Assembly: GCF_026013545.1 (NCBI RefSeq)
Contig: NZ_JAPDOG010000002.1
Span: 274,209 to 338,208 of the forward strand
DNA from: Defluviimonas salinarum
GTDB lineage: Bacteria > Pseudomonadota > Alphaproteobacteria > Rhodobacterales > Rhodobacteraceae
Reading direction: 5' to 3'
DNA: 64,000 nucleotides
A program made the position numbers and the translations under genes. Below, one piece after another: positions 1-8,376 of the stretch (position 1 is the stretch's first letter; each line of letters opens with the position of its first letter). A model generated the notes under the pieces. That model did no database searches, was not told the DNA's origin, and saw only the letters and a program-made list of their open reading frames with translations.

Positions 1-2
1 CG

Positions 3-203
3 GCGGTGAAGCTCGCGTCGCTGGCCTTCTCACCGGTGACGCTCCAAAGCCCGCAGACCCTGATTTGGACGATGAGCGCATGGGCTTTCCTTCCTGCTTC
101 CCTCCTCATGCGCGGCATCGCGATGAGCCGTATCGCCGGGATGATCGCCGAGAAGCGAAAGCAGAACCACATGGCTGCCGAGGCCGAGCTGCTTCCCGTC
201 TGA
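3..203 (+). CDS. C-terminal end of an unidentified membrane protein (partial)
   Basis: The frame is already open at the left edge and stops at the TGA at 201-203, so only the last 66 or so residues are visible. They contain one hydrophobic stretch (around LIWTMSAWAFLPASLLM) followed by a basic tail with MIAEKRKQNH, the look of a last transmembrane helix with a cytoplasmic tail. The family cannot be recognised from this fragment. It is on the same strand as, and probably overlaps, the next gene. Confidence 0.55.
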   Translation, partial: AVKLASLAFSPVTLQSPQTLIWTMSAWAFLPASLLMRGIAMSRIAGMIAEKRKQNHMAAEAELLPV

Positions 204-1291
204 TCGCCGCTGCCGTCGCGGCCACGTTCACCACGATGCCGGCGAAGTCCGAGACGCTGCGGATCGCGACCTTCAATGCCGAGTTGACGCGCGAGGGGCC
301 GGGGCTTCTCCTGCGCGATATCCTGACCGGCGCGGACCGCCAGGTCGAGGCCGCCTCCGAGGTGATCGCGACGGCGGCGCCGGACGTGATCCTGCTGGCC
401 GGGTTCGACTATGACCTCGACGGGGTCGCGCTTGAGGCCTTCGCGCAGCGGATCGCGGCGCATGGGATGGCTTATCCGCATCATTTCGCCCTCAGGCCGA
501 ATACCGGGCGGGCGAGCGGCATCGACCTCGACGGTGACGGCAAACTCGGCGGGCCGGGCGACGCACAGGGTTTCGGCCGGTTCGCGGGCGAGGGCGGAAT
601 GGCGGTGCTGTCGCGCCTGCCGATCGAAGCGTCCACCGCGCAGGATTTCTCCGCCTTCCTCTGGCGCGACCTGCCCGAATCCCTGATCAGTGGCGCGGCG
701 CTTTCCTCTGACGCGGCCGCGATCCAGCGTCTCTCGACCACCGGGCATTGGGCGGTGCCGGTGACGCTCGCCGATGGGCGGTCGCTGACGCTCCTTGCGT
801 TTCACGCGACGCCGCCGGTCTTTGACGGGCCGGAGGACCGGAACGGGCGCCGGAACCATGACGAGGCGGCGTTCTGGCTGCGGTTCATCGACGGCGAGTT
901 GCCGTTCGCGCCGCCGGCCGCGCCATTCGTGATCCTCGGCGACGCCAACCTCGACCCGGTGGACGGCGACGGTCGGGCAGGCGCACTCGAGGCACTGCTG
1001 ACGGATCCGCGGCTTCAGGATCCGGTGCCGTCGAGCGCCGGTGCGGTCCGTGCGGGAGCAGAGCAGGGGGGCGCAAATGCCGCTCAACGAGGCGATCCCA
1101 AGCTCGACACAGCCGACTGGCGCGACACGCCGGGGCCGGGGAACCTGCGCGTCGACTATGTGCTGCCGTCCGCCGACCTCGCGGTCGCTGGCTCCGGCGT
1201 CTGGTGGCCGGCGCCGGAGGAACTCGGTTCCGCCGAGGCCGAGGCCGCCTCGCGCCACCGTCTCGTCTGGGTCGATGTCGAACTTCCCTGA
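65..1291 (+). CDS. Secreted endonuclease/exonuclease/phosphatase-family protein
   Basis: This looks like an endonuclease/exonuclease/phosphatase (EEP) fold protein: an early TLRIATFNAEL strand, a central block with GFGRFAGEGGMAVLSRLPI, then FHATPPVFDGPEDRNGRRN, VILGDANLDP and a late RVDYVLPS strand, the usual order of DNase I-like metal-dependent hydrolases. The substrate (nucleic acid, lipid or sugar phosphate) is unknown. A hydrophobic RLIAAAVAATF segment just before the domain suggests a signal peptide. The start is uncertain: the first ATG (65) would overlap the upstream gene by 139 nt, and the real start probably lies near 190-240, where only CTG (200) and ATG (236) are in frame. Confidence 0.7.
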   Translation: MDDERMGFPSCFPPHARHRDEPYRRDDRREAKAEPHGCRGRAASRLIAAAVAATFTTMPAKSETLRIATFNAELTREGPGLLLRDILTGADRQVEAASEVIATAAPDVILLAGFDYDLDGVALEAFAQRIAAHGMAYPHHFALRPNTGRASGIDLDGDGKLGGPGDAQGFGRFAGEGGMAVLSRLPIEASTAQDFSAFLWRDLPESLISGAALSSDAAAIQRLSTTGHWAVPVTLADGRSLTLLAFHATPPVFDGPEDRNGRRNHDEAAFWLRFIDGELPFAPPAAPFVILGDANLDPVDGDGRAGALEALLTDPRLQDPVPSSAGAVRAGAEQGGANAAQRGDPKLDTADWRDTPGPGNLRVDYVLPSADLAVAGSGVWWPAPEELGSAEAEAASRHRLVWVDVELP

Positions 1292-1432
1292 AGCCGGGCC
1301 ACGACGTAGCTCTCAGGATTTCCGTCCAATCCTTCACGGCAGGCTCCAGGTGGAAGGTCTCGCGCAATCCGACAGACGTCCGGACGCCCGCCTCCGGAGA
1401 GGTTCTTCCTTCACCGCGCGACGCACGAGTGA

Positions 1433-1870
1433 CTAGCCGGCCAGCCCAAGGTCGCAGATCAAGACTTTCACGGGCTCGTCGCCGCGGTTGAAAAACCAGT
1501 GATCGGCGTCTGCGTCCTCAACCAGAGCGATCCCCTCTCCGGCCGGATACTCGCGTTCGCCATCCGGCCGTCCTTCGATCCATGAACCTTCCAATGTATA
1601 GACGAGGCCTGGACGAGTGTCATGCTGATGCCGCGCAACTTGGCCGCCGGGTTCCAGCGTGGCGATGCGCAATTGCAGAAAGTAGCCGTCGATACCGATC
1701 TGCCTGATCATGGACTCTTCCGGCACGACGCCCAACTTCGTGATACCGATCCCGATATTCTCGGTCGGACCGGCCTCCTGTGCCTTCCCTGCGGCAATGT
1801 CCAAATTGCCGGCAAGTACCCCTAGCGAAAACAGAGCGGCGCCAGACAAGGCAGCTTTTATCGAGATCAT
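1433..1870 (-). CDS. Periplasmic cupin-domain protein
   Basis: A small single-domain cupin: residues from about 60 on carry EPGGQVARHQHDTRPGLVYTL, with paired His as in cupin motif 1, and VEDADADHWFFNRGDEPVKV as motif 2 with one His. The first 30 residues (ISIKAALSGAALFSLGVLAG) form a signal peptide or anchor, so it acts in the periplasm. Start: two adjacent ATGs (1873 and 1870) follow GGGAGG; the second has the better 5-nt spacing and is used here. Ligand and reaction are unknown. It stands alone on the minus strand. Confidence 0.7.
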   Translation of the reverse strand: MISIKAALSGAALFSLGVLAGNLDIAAGKAQEAGPTENIGIGITKLGVVPEESMIRQIGIDGYFLQLRIATLEPGGQVARHQHDTRPGLVYTLEGSWIEGRPDGEREYPAGEGIALVEDADADHWFFNRGDEPVKVLICDLGLAG

Positions 1871-2147
1871 CATGTCCTCCCAAATTCGCCTGTACTGCTC
1901 GACAGGTGGCACTTGGGTGCGGACGCACGCCTCGAACTCCGTTGTCCCGGATCTTTGGGCCGGTTAGGGCCGTCGCTGGCCGTTTCGCCCACACGGCATC
2001 CTAGCACAGGTGCGGACTACGAAGAACCAACCCGAATCCGAGCCTCACGGCGTGATCCGGGCGCTCGTTCCGACGCCCCCGCGCTTGACCCCGCGTCGGG
2101 CTTTGGCTAGGCGAGCGGAAACCCTTTCCAGCCTCAGGAGTGCCGAC

Positions 2148-3254
2148 GTGGCCAATCCCTCCCTCCTCATCCTGCCCGGCGACGGGATCGGCCCCGAAGT
2201 CATGGCCGAAGTGAAGAAGATCATCGACTGGTACGGCGACAAGCGCGGGCTTCGCTTCGACGTCAGCGAGGATCTTGTCGGCGGCGCTGCCTACGACGCG
2301 CATGGCACGCCGCTCGCGGATGCGACCATGGCGAAGGCGCAGGAGGTCGACGCGGTGCTGCTCGGCGCGGTCGGCGGGCCGAAATACGACAAGCTCGACT
2401 TCTCGGTGAAGCCCGAGCGCGGGCTCCTCAGGCTCCGCAAGGAGATGGACCTTTTCTCGAACCTGCGCCCGGCACAGTGCTTCGACGCTTTGGCGGACTT
2501 CTCCTCGCTGAAGAAGGAGGTCGTCGCGGGCCTCGACATCATGATCGTGCGCGAGCTGACCTCGGGCGTCTATTTCGGCGAGCCTCGCGGCATCTTCACC
2601 GAGGGCAACGAGCGGGTGGGGATCAATACCCAGCGCTACACGGAATCCGAGATCGCCCGCGTCGCGCGCTCGGCCTTCGAACTGGCGCGGCGGCGGGGGA
2701 ACAAGGTCTGCTCGATGGAGAAGGCCAATGTGATGGAATCGGGCATCCTTTGGCGCGAGGTCGTGCAGAAGGTGCATGACGAGGAATATCCCGACGTCGA
2801 ACTCAGCCACATGTACGCCGATGCCGGCGCGATGCAGCTTTGCCGCTGGCCGAAGCAGTTCGACGTGATCGTCACCGACAACCTCTTCGGCGACCTCCTG
2901 TCGGATGCCGCGGCGATGCTGACCGGATCGCTCGGCATGCTGCCCTCGGCCTCGCTCGGCGCGCCGATGGCGAACGGCCGGCCGAAGGCGCTCTACGAGC
3001 CGGTGCACGGCTCGGCCCCCGACATCGCCGGGCAGGGCAAGGCCAACCCGATCGCCTGCATCCTCTCCTTCGCGATGGCGCTGCGCTACTCCTTCGACCA
3101 GGGTGCGGAGGCCGACCGGCTGGAGAAGGCGGTGGAGAAGGTGCTCGCCGACGGCGTCCGCACCGCCGATCTGATGGGGCCCGAGGGCGGCAAGCCGGTC
3201 TCGACCGCCGAGATGGGCAACGCGGTCGTTGCGGCGCTCGACGCGTCGCTCTGA
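2148..3254 (+). CDS. leuB: 3-isopropylmalate dehydrogenase
   Basis: LeuB catalyses NAD-dependent oxidative decarboxylation of 3-isopropylmalate in leucine synthesis. The 368-residue product starts [18 protein letters not shown] and contains [14 protein letters not shown], the [13 protein letters not shown] region with the catalytic Lys, [16 protein letters not shown], and the NAD-binding [14 protein letters not shown] loop, all diagnostic of the family. The start is GTG at 2148, seven bases after CAGGAG; in-frame ATGs further upstream would add about 46 residues not seen in the family. leuC/leuD are not in the window; a strong terminator follows, so it is probably last in its unit. Confidence 0.97.
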   Translation: MANPSLLILPGDGIGPEVMAEVKKIIDWYGDKRGLRFDVSEDLVGGAAYDAHGTPLADATMAKAQEVDAVLLGAVGGPKYDKLDFSVKPERGLLRLRKEMDLFSNLRPAQCFDALADFSSLKKEVVAGLDIMIVRELTSGVYFGEPRGIFTEGNERVGINTQRYTESEIARVARSAFELARRRGNKVCSMEKANVMESGILWREVVQKVHDEEYPDVELSHMYADAGAMQLCRWPKQFDVIVTDNLFGDLLSDAAAMLTGSLGMLPSASLGAPMANGRPKALYEPVHGSAPDIAGQGKANPIACILSFAMALRYSFDQGAEADRLEKAVEKVLADGVRTADLMGPEGGKPVSTAEMGNAVVAALDASL

Positions 3255-3288
3255 TCGCTCTCGTTCAAGCGGCACGATACTACGCGAA

Positions 3289-3311
3289 AAGGGGCGCCCT
3301 CGGCGCCCCTT
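3289..3311 (+). terminator. Intrinsic terminator-like hairpin after leuB
   Basis: AAGGGGCGCC and GGCGCCCCTT form a perfect 10-bp stem around a CTC loop, 34 nt after the leuB stop. The arms begin with AA and end with TT, so the structure could serve leuB and the convergent cotransporter gene in both directions. Confidence 0.75.
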
Positions 3312-3342
3312 CCTGCTTCCCGGGTCCCGCGGGCGAAACCGG

Positions 3343-4947
3343 TCAAGGCTCCTGTTCTGCCGATTTCGCCTCCTGCGCCTCGCCCGCGGCGACAAGGCCG
3401 TAGTGGATCACGCGCTCGGCATGATGCGCGGCGCGCTGAAGCGCCCGGATCGCGTCGGTCCGCTCGAACACTCCGGAGGGGCTGACGAGGCCGGCATGTT
3501 CGGCCAGAAGCGCCGAGCGGCGCAGCCGTCCCGTGCGCTCGCCGATCAGCCGGTTGATGCGCCGCATCCGTGCGTCGTTCGGCGCCGTGTCGGGGGCCGC
3601 CGCCGCGAGCCGGAGCGCCGCGCCCAGGGTCTCGGTCGGGCGCCGCAACACCGGATCGGCTGCGAGTGTCCGCAGCCGCTCCTTCTGGCGCGTCCGGTGC
3701 CAGAGGCGCTGCAAGTGATCGAACCGATGCAGGAGTGCGGTCCGCCGGGCGAGCGTGTCGGTCTTGCCCTCGGGCACGCGGATCCGGATCAGGAAATCGC
3801 CGATGTCGTCGAGGACCGGCCCCATCCGCGGCGCAAGATCGCGGAGCGCCGCATCGGTCCCGCCACGCCTGAGCCGTGCGCCAAGAGCGGCAAAGAGCGC
3901 CGCGGCGACGGCGGAGGTCGCGCCGCGGGCGGAATCGAGCGCGGCCTCTGCATCGGCGAGCAGGCGGCGGTCGAGCGACTCGGCGAGGACGGCGCCGCTG
4001 CCGGGAATGAGCCGCTCGATCAGCCGCGCGAAGGGCGCGGCAACGGGCAGCATGAGCAGGGTGCCGATCAGGTTGAAGAGCGTGTGGAAGGCCACGAGCG
4101 CGGCCGGACCGTCGCCACCGAAGGCTTGGTCGAGGGCCGGCACGGCGATCCCCACGAGCGCGAAGGCGACCGCCCCGGTGACGAGGTTGTAGGCAACGTG
4201 GGCCATGGCGGTGCGGCGCATGTCGCGGGACCCTCCCATCGTCGCGACAACGGATTTGAACGTCGTGCCGATGTCCATGCCGATCACCATAGATGCGGCC
4301 TGTGGCAGCGTGATCGCGTCCGAGCCGAGCAGGACGAGCGTCATCGCCACGCCGGCGCTCGAGGACTGGATCACCAGCGTCACGGCAACCCCGAGCGCGA
4401 GGAGCGCCAGGCGTCCTCCGATCGTGTCGGCCGGCAGTGCCTCCGGGATCATCATCCCGCCGAATCCCTCGGCCCCTGCCTGCATCATGTCGAGGCCGAG
4501 GAACACGAGGCTGAAACCGGCAAGCATCGCGCCGACCCGCGCCGCCTGCCCGCGCCCCAGCGCCGCGAAGAGGCCGGATGCGAAGAGCAGAGGCAGCGCC
4601 GCGGTCGCGAGATGCAGCTTGAACCCGAGCAGCACGACCATCCAGCCGGTGACCGTGGTGCCGACATTGGCGCCGAAGACGACGCCGACCGCTTGCGGAA
4701 AGGTCAGGAACCCGGCGCCGACGAAGCCGATGGTCATCAGCATCGTCGCGCTCGACGACTGGATCGCCGCGGTCGTGACGGCCCCGGCCAGGGCTCCGGT
4801 GGCCGGCGACGTCGTGAGCCGCCGGAGCACCGCGCGCAACTGGCGGCTGCCAAGCTGGCCGAGCGCCTCGGTCATCAGGCGCATGCCGAGGAGGAACATG
4901 CCGATTCCGCCGAGAAGCGTGAGAATGTCGCCCTGCATGCCGCCCAT
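3343..4947 (-). CDS. Na+/phosphate cotransporter (NptA/YjbB type) with PhoU-like C-terminal domain
   Basis: A 534-residue inner-membrane protein with two copies of the Na/Pi-cotransport repeat: one near residue 60 with TAAIQSSSATMLM and one near 200 with VTLVIQSSSAGVAMT. The QSSS turns of the inverted repeats bind the substrate in this family. After about nine membrane spans, roughly residues 330-534 are a helical PhoU-like cytoplasmic region (DDIGDFLIRIRVPEGK, RINRLIGERTGRLRRSALL). It probably moves phosphate with Na+, though direction is not shown by sequence; the E. coli relative YjbB acts as an exporter. It is convergent with leuB. Confidence 0.9.
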   Translation of the reverse strand: MGGMQGDILTLLGGIGMFLLGMRLMTEALGQLGSRQLRAVLRRLTTSPATGALAGAVTTAAIQSSSATMLMTIGFVGAGFLTFPQAVGVVFGANVGTTVTGWMVVLLGFKLHLATAALPLLFASGLFAALGRGQAARVGAMLAGFSLVFLGLDMMQAGAEGFGGMMIPEALPADTIGGRLALLALGVAVTLVIQSSSAGVAMTLVLLGSDAITLPQAASMVIGMDIGTTFKSVVATMGGSRDMRRTAMAHVAYNLVTGAVAFALVGIAVPALDQAFGGDGPAALVAFHTLFNLIGTLLMLPVAAPFARLIERLIPGSGAVLAESLDRRLLADAEAALDSARGATSAVAAALFAALGARLRRGGTDAALRDLAPRMGPVLDDIGDFLIRIRVPEGKTDTLARRTALLHRFDHLQRLWHRTRQKERLRTLAADPVLRRPTETLGAALRLAAAAPDTAPNDARMRRINRLIGERTGRLRRSALLAEHAGLVSPSGVFERTDAIRALQRAAHHAERVIHYGLVAAGEAQEAKSAEQEP

Positions 4948-5118
4948 GCCGTTTTAACCGTCCCGGACCTACATTATCCGCGTTGTCCGCAAAACGCCCA
5001 GAGCGCGCATCCTGCGGGCCCTGTTCGAACGCGGCGCTTCAGTGCGCGCCGTGCCGGAAATTCCTGTCCTTTCTCCCTTGCCAAACGCTGCGGGAATCGG
5101 TAACCCCCGCGGCACGGT

Positions 5119-5195
5119 CGGAGCGTAGCGCAGCCTGGTAGCGCACCTGCTTCGGGAGCAGGGGGTCGGAGGTTCGAATCCTCTCGCTCCGACCA
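5119..5195 (+). tRNA. tRNA-Pro (anticodon CGG)
   Basis: A complete 77-nt cloverleaf. The acceptor stem pairs CGGAGCG (5119-5125) with CGCTCCG, followed by A and an encoded CCA (5193-5195). The D arm is AGCGCAGCCTGGTAGCGC, the anticodon arm CCTGC-TTCGGGA-GCAGG gives CGG, and the T arm has GGTTCGAATCC. It reads CCG proline codons. It is a single tRNA gene, followed by a GC hairpin at 5234-5252 that may end the transcript. Confidence 0.97.
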
Positions 5196-5229
5196 ATTTC
5201 CCGAACATCCGGAAATCGACAGTTTCCCA

Positions 5230-5425
5230 AATGTGCGCCCGTTCCGGGCGCAAGCCTTTCCTCTCGCGCCTGCCGCGGGCGCGGCAGTCACTCGCTGCGC
5301 TCCGCGGCGGATATTTGTTCGCAAGATGAAGGCCGGTGACGTCTTCATCTTGCAAGAAGCATCCGCGCCGGAGGCAAACCGCACGAAGTGCCAGAAGGCG
5401 TGCGCCCGGAACGGGCGCTCATCTG
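5230..5425. repeat. Nested inverted-repeat element between tRNA-Pro and thpR
   Basis: No gene is seen here. The outer arms each contain the hairpin GCGCCCG-TTC-CGGGCGC (5235-5251; inverted copy at 5402-5418), followed inward by GCCTT-like sequence. The inner arms are an 11-bp perfect inverted repeat, GCAAGATGAAG (5321-5331) and CTTCATCTTGC (5343-5353), around an 11-nt spacer. Each inner arm continues outward into a divergent copy of the CTTCATCTTGC...ATCC(N)CGCCGGAG repeat found elsewhere in the window. The whole is roughly symmetrical, about 195 bp, and could be a small non-autonomous element or paired REP-like units. Confidence 0.7.
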
Positions 5426-5452
5426 TATTCCCCCGGCGGAGGCACAGCGCTG

Positions 5453-5995
5453 TCAACCCAGCATGTAGCGGGCGAGCTCGTCATAGACCGGTGCATCGGC
5501 GCCGAGGATCGAGCGGAAAAGCGAGAAATGCGTGACCGGGAAGGGGGCGAGGCGGGTCTCGCCCCGTGCGGCGATGAAGGCGCCAAGTCTCTGGTGGTCG
5601 GCGGCGGGGCTGTTGCGGCGGAACCGGGCGAGCGTCACATGCGGCGCGAAGCGTTCGCGCGGCAACATCAGCCCCGCGCCGTGAAGCCGGTTGCGGAGCC
5701 GCGCATGGAGGTCTCGCAGGGCGGGGCTGCGCGTCGCGGCGATGTGCAGGCTTGCCGGCTCGCGGCCGCCGAAGGTGCCGAGCCCGGCCAGTTCCAGGTC
5801 GAAGTCCGTCGCGCGGAACGACAGCAGGGCCTCGTGGACCGCCTCGATCACCTCGGGCGGCTCCTCGCCGAGGAAGGCGAGGGTGAGGTGCAGGTTCTCG
5901 GGGCGCACGAGCCGGCCGAACGGCAGGTCGACCTGCAAATCCTCCAGCGCGTCGATGACGCTCTCGGGCAGGGGAATGGCGAGAAAGGCGCGCAT
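5453..5995 (-). CDS. thpR: RNA 2',3'-cyclic phosphodiesterase / 2'-5' RNA ligase
   Basis: ThpR-family 2H phosphoesterases hydrolyse RNA 2',3'-cyclic phosphates and can join tRNA halves through 2'-5' bonds in vitro. This 180-residue protein has the two catalytic HxTx motifs, HLTLAFLG near residue 42 and HVTLARFRR near residue 127, and starts with MRAFLAIPLPESV as family members do. The length is typical. The frame stays open far upstream, but that extension lies antisense to the next gene and is not credible. The gene is divergent from the MFS gene and ends beside the inverted-repeat element. Confidence 0.92.
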   Translation of the reverse strand: MRAFLAIPLPESVIDALEDLQVDLPFGRLVRPENLHLTLAFLGEEPPEVIEAVHEALLSFRATDFDLELAGLGTFGGREPASLHIAATRSPALRDLHARLRNRLHGAGLMLPRERFAPHVTLARFRRNSPAADHQRLGAFIAARGETRLAPFPVTHFSLFRSILGADAPVYDELARYMLG

Positions 5996-6094
5996 GAGGA
6001 CTTGTAGGACGGCGGGCGGGACGATCCAAGGCCGGCCTTGCGCAAGCGCCGTTTCTGCCGCACGGTCGCGGCCATCGGAGCGAAACGAGGCAAC

Positions 6095-7279
6095 ATGCGG
6101 GCGGGGCTCATCTTTCTGGTGGCGGGCTATGTGCTGAGCCAGTTCTACCGCGCCTTTCTCGCGGTGCTGGCGCCGGTGCTTGGTGCCGAGATCGGCGCGG
6201 CGCCGGGGGATCTCGCGCTCTCCTCGGGCATCTGGTTTCTTGTCTTCGCGGTGATGCAGATGCCGGTGGGTGCCGCGCTCGACCGGATCGGACCGCGTCT
6301 GACGGCCTCGGTCCTGCTCGGTCTTGGCGGAGGCGGCGGTGCGCTTGTCTTCGCGCTCGCACAAAGTCCCGGCGCGGTGCATCTCGCCATGGCGTTGATC
6401 GGGATCGGCTGTTCGCCGGTGCTCATGGCCTCCTACTACATCTTCGCGCGGGTCTACCGGCCGGCCGTCTTCGGCACGCTCGCGGGCGCGATCATCGGCG
6501 CGGGCTCGCTCGGCAACATCGCCGGGGCGGCGCCCTTGGCCTGGCTCGTCGAGCAGATCGGCTGGCGGCCGGCGCTCACCGGGCTCGCCGCGGTGACGGT
6601 CGCGGTGGCGCTCGCGCTTTGGATCTTCGTGCGCGATCCCGAGCGGTTGGCGGCGCCGGAGACCGGGCGCGGGTCGGTCGTCGATCTCCTCCGCATTCCC
6701 GGCCTCTGGGCGATTCTGCCGCTGATGGCTGTCGCCTATGCGCCGGCCGCCGCGATAAGGGGGCTCTGGGCGGGGCCCTATCTCGCCGAGGTCTTCGGCG
6801 TAGACGCGCTCGCGATCGGGCGGGTGACGCTTGTCATGGCGCTCGCGATGGTCGCGGGGAATTTCGCCTACGGGCCGCTCGACCGGATCTTCGGCACGCG
6901 GAAATGGGTGGTTTTCTGGGGCAATGCGGCCGGGGCGGTGGCACTCGGGGCGCTTGCCCTCGCGCCCGGCGCGGGGTTCTGGGCGGCGACCGCGCTTCTT
7001 GCCGCCGTGGGCTTCTTCGGCTCGTCCTTCCCGGCGATCATGGCGCATGGGCGGAGCTTCTTTCCGCCCCATCTCGTCGGGCGCGGGGTGACCTTCCTCA
7101 ATATGTTCGGGATCGGCGGCGCCGGGATCCTGCAATTCACCAGCGGCCGGTTCCACCGGGCGATGGAGGCGGGCGCCGCGAGTCCCGAGGCGCCGTTCGC
7201 CGCGCTCTTCCTCTTCTTCCTCGTGCCATTGCTGATCGGCCTCGTTCTCTACCTCTTCAGCCGCGACGCGACGGGCTAG
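6095..7279 (+). CDS. MFS transporter
   Basis: A 394-residue polytopic protein with about 12 hydrophobic segments and the MFS loop signature ALDRIGPRLTASVLLG between helices 2 and 3, echoed as GPLDRIFGTRKWVVF in the second half. The start is the ATG at 6095, four bases after GAGG; an in-frame ATG 57 nt upstream would add a basic stretch overlapping the thpR promoter. The substrate cannot be told. The next gene begins 44 nt later, so it may be cotranscribed with the two glycosyltransferases. Confidence 0.85.
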   Translation: MRAGLIFLVAGYVLSQFYRAFLAVLAPVLGAEIGAAPGDLALSSGIWFLVFAVMQMPVGAALDRIGPRLTASVLLGLGGGGGALVFALAQSPGAVHLAMALIGIGCSPVLMASYYIFARVYRPAVFGTLAGAIIGAGSLGNIAGAAPLAWLVEQIGWRPALTGLAAVTVAVALALWIFVRDPERLAAPETGRGSVVDLLRIPGLWAILPLMAVAYAPAAAIRGLWAGPYLAEVFGVDALAIGRVTLVMALAMVAGNFAYGPLDRIFGTRKWVVFWGNAAGAVALGALALAPGAGFWAATALLAAVGFFGSSFPAIMAHGRSFFPPHLVGRGVTFLNMFGIGGAGILQFTSGRFHRAMEAGAASPEAPFAALFLFFLVPLLIGLVLYLFSRDATG

Positions 7280-7323
7280 AATTGCGGCGCCCCATGGGCT
7301 AACCATCCCGCGAAGGAGAGCAC

Positions 7324-8376
7324 ATGGCCCCCGACATCCGTGACATCGAGGTGATTGCACCGAACCTGAAGCGGCGGCTTTCGGGGGTGACGGCGACGAT
7401 CGTGCGGCTGGTGCCCTTGCAGGCAAGGATGATCGGCATTGCCGCGACCGGGCCGGGCCTGCCCCCTCATGTGCCGCATGTCACCCTGTCGCGGCTTTTC
7501 CTCATGCCGCGCGACCGGGTCCGGGTCTGGCATGCCCGGCGCAACACCGAGATGCTGCTGGGGCTCATGCTGAAGCATGTCCTGAGGCGGCGGCTGCGTT
7601 TGCTCTTCACGTCGGCCTCGCAGCGCAAGCATACCGGCTATACCCGCTGGCTCATCGGCCGGATGGACGGGGTGATCGCCACCTCGCGAAAGACCGCCGC
7701 CTATCTCGAACGCGGGGCCGAGGTGATCCTGCACGGGATCGACACCGAGGCGTTCTCGCGGCCCGAGGACCGCGCCGCGCTGAGGCGCAAACTCGGCCTG
7801 CCCAAGGATCAGGTGATCCTCGGCTGCTACGGGCGGATCCGGGCGCAAAAGGGGACCGACGCCTTCGTCGAGGCCGCCCTCGCGCTCCTGCCCGGGCGGC
7901 CAGGGGTGACGGCGCTCGTGATGGGGCGGGCGACCGAGGGGCATGACGGCTTCCTGACCGGGCTAAAGGAGAAGGTCGCAACGGCCGGCCTGGCTGACCG
8001 CATCCGCTTCCTGCCCGAGGTGCCGGTCCACGAGATTGCCGACTGGTACCGGGTGCTGGACCTCTATGTCGCGCCGCAACGCTGGGAGGGCTTCGGCCTC
8101 ACGCCGATCGAGGCGATGGCCTGCGCCGTGCCGGTGGTGGCGACCCGCGTCGGCGCTTTCGAGGAGATCGTGACGGAGGAGACCGGCGCGCTGGTGGCGC
8201 CCGGCGACATTCCGGCGCTCGCGGCGGCGGTGGCGCCCTTCCTCGATGACGCGGAGATGCGGGCAAGGGCCGGTGCGGCCTCGCTTAAGCGGGTGCGGCA
8301 GGCGTTCCGGATCGAGGACGAGGCGGCTGCCATCGTCGCGCTCTACCGGCGGCTTCTGGCGGGAGAGAGCTGGTGA
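7324..8376 (+). CDS. GT4-family glycosyltransferase, probably LPS core
   Basis: A 350-residue GT-B glycosyltransferase. The C-terminal half has the family-4 layout: the domain start ILGCYGRIRAQKGTDAFVEA, then VLDLYVAPQRWEGFGLTPIEAMACAVPVVATRVG (motif E-x7-E, nucleotide-sugar binding), then ETGALVAPGD. The N-terminal acceptor domain is short and basic. No membrane segments are visible, so it acts at the cytoplasmic face. By size and neighbours it resembles alphaproteobacterial LpcC-like core mannosyltransferases, but donor and acceptor are inferred. Its TGA overlaps the next gene's GTG by 4 nt, implying coupled translation. Confidence 0.85.
   Translation: MAPDIRDIEVIAPNLKRRLSGVTATIVRLVPLQARMIGIAATGPGLPPHVPHVTLSRLFLMPRDRVRVWHARRNTEMLLGLMLKHVLRRRLRLLFTSASQRKHTGYTRWLIGRMDGVIATSRKTAAYLERGAEVILHGIDTEAFSRPEDRAALRRKLGLPKDQVILGCYGRIRAQKGTDAFVEAALALLPGRPGVTALVMGRATEGHDGFLTGLKEKVATAGLADRIRFLPEVPVHEIADWYRVLDLYVAPQRWEGFGLTPIEAMACAVPVVATRVGAFEEIVTEETGALVAPGDIPALAAAVAPFLDDAEMRARAGAASLKRVRQAFRIEDEAAAIVALYRRLLAGESW

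Noticed and set aside
65..235. N-terminal 57 residues of the EEP-family protein as coding
   Set aside because: They overlap the upstream membrane-protein tail and are Arg-rich without family resemblance; kept in the coordinates only because no better start codon is obvious.
3229..5103. A 624-codon plus-strand open frame
   Set aside because: It lies antisense to the Na/phosphate cotransporter gene, is rich in Arg, Gly and His, and has no domain. Long antisense frames are expected at this GC content.
5996..7426. Upstream extension of thpR to a 657-residue protein
   Set aside because: The extra part is antisense to the MFS gene and of low-complexity charged composition; the 2H phosphoesterase starts naturally at 5995.
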